From assembly GCA_965153455.1 (NCBI GenBank), contig OZ234493.1, positions 19,892,213 to 19,956,212 on the forward strand: DNA of 64,000 nt, in the 5' to 3' direction. Shown in pieces: positions 58,292-64,000 of the stretch. Position numbers and translations under genes: made by a program. This stretch comes from Sphagnum compactum. Its lineage: Eukaryota > Bryophyta > Sphagnopsida > Sphagnales. Under the pieces are notes generated by a model. The model was not told the origin of the DNA and did not search any database. It worked only from the letters and a program-made list of their open reading frames with translations. The stretch's first letter is position 1. Each line of letters starts with the position of its first letter.

Positions 58292-61200
58292 TTTCTAGAT
58301 GACTAAGATAAATAGGATAATAACACCATCTTGTAATTTTTTCATCAATAGTTGGGTTCTATGAATTGGGATCATAAAGGCCATGTTGTGGAAATTCACA
58401 AGTGTCTCACTTGTTCATGAATGTAACAAATGTTCCAAGTATTTATTACTTGAGCTTTGAACTTTCTGATGTTTGAAGGTCTTTTGGATAAATGGATGTG
58501 ATCTACAAATAAATCACAAATTGAACTGATATTGATTCAATAGGCTAGTCCTTTCAAATTTAAACATTTGGCATATGTTGTCGGCTTATTCTAGATAATA
58601 CTTTGATTTGATTAAGTTGAATGATCATCAGGCTAAGTTGACATAATGAATTTGCATAACTATTGAATATTTTATGTAACCTAAGAACGCTACAATTTGA
58701 AACCCTTGTGACTATTACAAATTCCAAAACTTTAAACATACTTTGTAGGTACCCAACATTAGCAATTGTGATCATTTGTTTTTAGGTAGCAACTAAAATT
58801 CTCCCATTTTACATTAGTGAGTTTTTGTGAATAGGAGTCCTATCACTCACCTCCAAAGAAAATTTCATTGGTGGGAAGGTTTCATTGGTGTAAAGTGGTT
58901 ATCCATGAAACAATGGAGCAATAGACAATCTGTTTATGCCATCATGACATGTTTATACACCCTTGGATGAGAATGCATCAAAAACTGCCATTGATTATAC
59001 AAAATCCATGTTGGGAAAGGTTGGCACTCTAGAATGAAAGGAGCAAAATGGGGATAGACGTCATTTGTGATGTCTCCACAATTGATAAAACTATTGTCAC
59101 CACCAAGGAAGATGTCTCCAAAACTAATGAAAATAGTGACATTAGTAAGGAAGGAAGCTCAAATGGAGCAGAAACGACCTCAACATTGGTCAACTAAATG
59201 AGGAGGTTAGAAGGCTCTAAATCGCAAAGTTGCAAACATGTATACTGGAAATGGGCTTGGTACAAGTTGTCAAAGAACAGTAAGTTCACTCTTTGTCGAT
59301 CCCCTACCAATAGTTGCATTCATAGATGTAAAAATATTGGTTGGAGAGTATGCCTGAAAAATATATCGTCCTTAGGTCAAATTCCAAACCTATAGTAGAA
59401 CAATGTAGAAATGCATAACCTTAAACATTTCCCAACTCTTCTTTTAGGGTTTTGGGCTTTATCATTATCATAGTTACTTTCTATTGTTGTGATCCTTTTC
59501 CTCTAGACTATCAATCTCTTTATTGATGGTTAAACCCAATGTTTGTATGAACTTTATATTTCCACATTCGCTTACATGTGATAATGCCTTCTTTTGCGAT
59601 AGCTCAACTTTATTAAAACCTCAAAACCTAGTTGTACCAAAGCAAACACATTAAATCAAACTTTTTATTTGCATTGTAGATGCGCATATGGCATTGTAAA
59701 CAAGGTTTAGTTTCTAAAACAATCTAAGGTTACATCCATAAGCTATTGTGGTGCTAATCAAATGATTGTGATGTTCGTAATTGATATCGTAGTGCCAACA
59801 TCATTTCCAAGGATCATCAAATAAAGAAAGTGCTAGAGATTGATCTTTTCAACACCCCACGAAGATCACGAAGGCAAACTACAATATAGACAAGGTAATG
59901 ACTAGCAAAAGTCATTGCAATGCAAGATAACAACAAAGATAATGTTTGAAAAAGGGAGGAAAGGAATGAGGAGATGATTCATGAAAGAGAGGAACGAGAT
60001 GAGGGAGGGGATTAGGAGCCGAAAGTTGAAGTTGTCAAGGCCTTCAATGACAAGCAAGAATGTGTCACGCTTTGGGGCTCCACATTTGTGCATTCTCGAG
60101 GACCTCCTAGACCAAATAGATAGCAAGAACCCTATGAACATGTCTTAGTAAACTCAATACGTAGGTGATGAGATGTTACAAGGGTGCCTATGTTGTGTAA
60201 TTTCTTTGAAGTATTAAGAGAGTCTATCTAATGTACATAATTATTTTGTACTTTGCATTATTTATACATGATGCCATTAGCCTTGATACTACAATAAACA
60301 TTAAATGAATAAGAACAAACAAAGTTTTTAAAAATGCACACCTTTGGTTGTAGAAGTTGAAATGTAGTCAAAGATTGTTATATTAGGCCTAGTATAATTC
60401 ATGTTGCTATGAAGGGACCCTTTGCAATTGGCTAGTTATGAACATTTAAAAGTAAAACTCCTAGTATTTTTGCAAGTTCACCTCCATTTGTCTGAAATGT
60501 AGTCATAGGGTTGGGGTTCATTCTCGTAATTTTCACTTCAATGTAATTTGGGCATTAAATTCGCCAAAGATATTGGAATTAAACTACTCGTGATTAGTTG
60601 GTTAATTAATCAATTCCATTGCTTAGGCCATGAGATGTATGGTTTCCAATATACTGGTTGCACTAAAGGCAACTAAATGTTGTTACACCTTGAGATGTTG
60701 GGTTCTTGGATTTCTTAGGGTATGGCTATTTGTTCATGTGATGGGCAAAATGTCAGTGCGTAGGACATTTATCTTTGTGAGAATGTGGGGATGCATTATA
60801 TGTGGTGGTGGGAGATTGATGGGAGAGCACATGTAAATGTGATCACAAAATAGGGTTAACAATTGGGACTAGTTCAAGGTTGGACCCAAACCGACATTGT
60901 ATAACAAAGATCATAAATGCTAATTTATAAAGAGATTTTGTTATATAGATCAAGTGTGGCTAATGATGGTATATTTTGGTGTGTGTAGGGAAAGGCATAG
61001 AAGGTTAGGAAGCAACATCAACCAAATTTTGGTCATCATCCAAAATTACCTACCATCCATCCACTAAAGGAAAAGTATAAAATTTCAACCAAACTTTGTG
61101 ACTATAAATTAGTCATACCCCACATATAGTATAATATGTGGCCTTATTGATTGGGCCACTTGCCAATTTGGCTACATTGGGTGGTCTTATTGACTATATC

Positions 61201-61599
61201 ATTATCAACCATTTATTACTAGAGGCCAAAGGCTTGAATGACAATGGATATCTTTTGACTAATCAATTTGACTTAAATGACCGATTTGACAATTAATCAA
61301 ATTGGACATCTAATCAAATTGGACTTAAAAATACCACCTAGTCAAATTAACCATTAATAACCACACTTAATCATATCACATCATTCATATCTTGCCCTGA
61401 AACAAGGAGATGTTACCTTCAACCAAGAAAAGTTCATCCATTTAAAACAAAAACAATCATGTTTTATGTCAATACAAAGAAAATATCCGATAGACAAAAA
61501 GTTCCTTGAACAAATACAAAGCAACTTTCAACATGATTTTTTTGCAAATAACTTGACACAATGCTTATGTCACAAAAATGATGATGATGACATTATTAT
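58292..61599. other. Unassigned DNA between gag-like and integrase segments
   Basis: If one Ty3/gypsy element spans 57.4-63.4 kb, protease, reverse transcriptase and RNase H should lie here. I could not find a YxDD block or other RT motifs in any frame. Frames at 58560-58775, 59198-59395, 59902-60141 and 60630-60836 are unrecognised. Two independent relics are as likely. Confidence 0.4.
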
Positions 61600-63345
61600 G
61601 ACTTTGAAGAATCTAAAGGCTTAATTTATTGTAAGGTAATTTTTTTATGTTCCAACAAGGCCAACACAACTACACGTCCTCTACACACATCATGACCTTC
61701 CATCTACAAGACATGTTGGAATAAAAAAAACCATCAAACTTATTTCACAGGATTTTTGGTGGCCACAAATGTGGAAGTTTGTGAAAGAATTCATCCACAC
61801 TTGCAATATGTGTGCATGAGCAAGAGCACAACACCATCATCCATATGGTTTATTGCAACCACTCCCAATTCTTAAAAGTCCATGGCCATTTATTTCTATG
61901 GATTGCATTATAGATCTCCCATGTTCCAAGTCCTTTAACTCTATTCTTGTTCTAGTTGATCTATTCACAAATATGACATATTTTATTCCAATCACCGAAA
62001 CAGTGACCAATGAACGTATCCTAAAACTTTTCTTCAATATATAAGTGCGATGGCTTGCCATTAAACATTGTTTCAGATCATGGATTTCGGTTCATATCGA
62101 CATTTTGCAAGAGATTATTCAAGCTTTTAAGGGTCCAAATTAATTTTTCTTAAACTAATCATCTTTAAGCAAATGGACAAACTAAAAAGGTGAATCAAAT
62201 ATTGGAACAATACCTTTGATGTATGATCAATTACCACCAAGATGATTGGGTCGACCTTTTGCCCTTGTCTAATTTTGCAAATAACAATACATATCATTCA
62301 TCATTGGGTCACATTCCATTTTTTTGCAAATGATGGCCAACACCCTTGGTTCAATATTTTGGCAATGGGTAGGATGAATAATTTGGCTATCGAATAATTT
62401 TTTAAAAGGCTGATTAACATTTGAAGCAAATTGATTTTACAATTGCAAATGGTTCAAGAATGATACAAAGAATAAGGGTGAATGCAAGTTATGGTGGCTC
62501 ACTTTTGGAGTCACGGTAGTAAATTTTGCAAGGTGTTTTGTTTAAATGCTTACGGTGAATAATTTAATTTTAAATAAATTAAATGATGACCCATTCTACA
62601 CTAACAACTTGATTATGAAGACACTCGGACAATTTCTTTTGAAAATAATGCATTCATTATTTATAACGGACTTTGAAGTTCAAAAATATGGTCTGGTCAA
62701 TTCAAGAATGGGTTTTGACCTAATTTTAAGAAGTTTCATAAGTGAGTGAAATTTTAGTAATCAAAGATTACACTAATGAAACCTTAGAATATAAAATCAT
62801 TTCCATATGGATTATATATAAAAACTTGTTAAGTATTCTTATGAGAGTTGTATTTGCAAAAAATGAACCACTAGATTGTGCATACACCCACAAACCAACC
62901 ATCATCATAATTAACATCCAAATTATAAAATTAGAAATCAAGTCTACATATTTTGTCAAGACTTATGGTCCACAAGGCCTTCAAAGAAATTGGAAAACTT
63001 ACAACTTAGACCATTTCATATTATTGGCCAATTAAATTTAATTACATATTGATTACAACTTCCAAGATCAATTAAAATCCATCCAATATTCCATGTTTCA
63101 ATTCTTGAACCTTTTCATAAATTAAAAATTCCTAGGTGACATATTTGACCACCTCCAACAATAAAAATGGACGACCTAAACAAAAATTTAAAATCAAAGA
63201 GATTTTAGATTCATAAGTTTTTTGTGAATGTTTGGAATACCTAGTCCATTGGCATGGATATGATGTTAATGAATGTACATGAAGACTTGCTTGTAACCTA
63301 ATTAATGCACCCCAAAAGGTTTGAACAATATCCATCTAGGGTGAA
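61600..63345 (+). mobile_element. Decayed Ty3/gypsy chromovirus: integrase and chromodomain
   Basis: The H2C2 zinc finger is visible as HHDLPSTRHVGIKKTIKLIS..FWWP..CNMC at 61690-61815. The core follows: LLQPLPILKSPWPFISMDCI with the first catalytic Asp (about 61903), then IVSDHGFRF with the second Asp (about 62078). The third acidic position reads QTKKVNQ, Lys in place of Glu. NYHQDDWVDLLPL lies near 62230. The GPY/F-like end RPSKKLENLQLRPF and KIHPIFHVSILEPF lies at 62965-63120. A chromodomain, LEYLVHWHGYDVNECT then NLINAPQKV, lies at about 63230-63325. Several stops and frame changes make it inactive. The 3' LTR is not recognised. Wording such as NINAP/NLINAP and SMDxIxDLPxSxxFNSILV points to a Tcn1-like lineage (inference). 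Confidence 0.8.
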
Positions 63346-64000
63346 AATCCTTTAAGGTGTACCACATAGGACAAAGAGGGCCTAGTCCTTTCTATAGTCT
63401 TTTTTTACCTTACATATTAATCCCCATAAAAAATAATGAATCGAAAGTTGTCAAATATTTCAAAAGGACTATATTTTAGACCAGTACAATTTTAGATTCC
63501 ATCATAATCATCCATAAATGTGGTTTTACATGGTAAAAAAAGATTAGGTAAAAAAACATAAAAAGGTGACATTGTGACAAGATTTTTGTACACCTTAAAA
63601 AATTTAGACCCTTTAAACCATTTGGTAATGAACAATAATTATATATTTTTGACTTAAACAAGGCATAATGTAAGTTAGTCATGAAATGAACTAAAAGTAC
63701 AAAGGTTATAACTTACATTGGCAAGATTGAGGGGTGGTGCATATTGACTTTTTTTTAATGTTATCCAATAGAACTTTTTAGAAAATCGTCAACCTTTTGG
63801 AAAATTTTGCCAATTAAACTTTTCATCAATTTATACTAAATAACCTTTTAAAAACTTGTGCCACTTACATTTTTTATAAGCTTTCATCAACCATGTCTTT
63901 TAGAAGCTTTTGTGGATTCTATCAACTTCTTCTATAAGTTTCTATTAGTTCTACGTCTTTAAAAAACTTCTAAGCCTATTTTTCATGAATCTTTATGGAA
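63346..64000. repeat. AT-rich end of window with degenerate repeats
   Basis: From about 63760 a degenerate ~35-bp motif (CTTTTAGAAGCTTTTGTCAAC-like) repeats to the window end. A 68-codon minus-strand frame at 63476-63682 is unrecognised. No LTR with TG..CA ends was identified. Confidence 0.4.

Overview
The window looks like nuclear DNA of a land plant. It holds three well-supported plant genes with plant splice sites, TIR elements, a hAT relic and a chromovirus relic. They sit in a very AT-rich, repeat-dense background with only about three intact genes in 64 kb, which suggests a large genome. The integrase/chromodomain relic reads more like the Tcn1-type chromoviruses reported from non-seed plants than the usual seed-plant lineages. 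A fern or other non-seed plant is therefore my best guess, but this is inference. All calls come from reading the sequence and the supplied translations; no database search or alignment program was run.

Layout. (1) 1-2991, plus strand: a three-exon gene for a gar2-related nuclear-type protein of unknown function (586 aa). (2) 2992-5428: spacer with a 78-bp tandem duplication. (3) 5429-8358, minus strand: a complete four-exon TBL (trichome birefringence-like) polysaccharide O-acetyltransferase, 522 aa, with a (GA)n tract in its 5' leader. (4) 9-26 kb: AT-rich repeats, two copies of a new-looking TIR element family, a SINE-like unit, a 147-bp CACTA-type MITE with target-site duplication, and a hairpin. 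(5) 26.5-28.4 kb: minisatellites beside a broken coding region of an unrecognised, probably transposon-borne family. (6) 28.4-43 kb: tandem and dispersed repeats, a MITE copy, and a broken fragment of a second TBL gene at 35.2 kb. (7) 43.2-44.2 kb: decayed hAT transposase (BED finger plus DUF659) that carries a perfect 26-bp hairpin. (8) 48777-50354, minus strand: an intronless calcium-dependent protein kinase (CPK13-like, group III), 525 aa. (9) 52.2-52.8 kb: the most complete copy of the TIR family. (10) 56.5-57.1 kb, minus strand: a decayed S1-domain gene fragment resembling plastid ribosomal protein S1, with an intron boundary still visible. (11) 57.4-58.3 kb: putative LTR end, primer-binding site and gag-like frame. 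(12) 61.6-63.35 kb: decayed Ty3/gypsy chromovirus integrase plus chromodomain.

The three intact genes share no pathway: a nuclear-type protein, a Golgi cell-wall acetylation enzyme and a membrane-anchored Ca2+ kinase. What stands out is the fossil record around them: fragments of host genes (TBL, S1 domain) and at least five classes of mobile element, all broken. I found no CRISPR array, no confident tRNA or rRNA gene and no bacterial-type operon.
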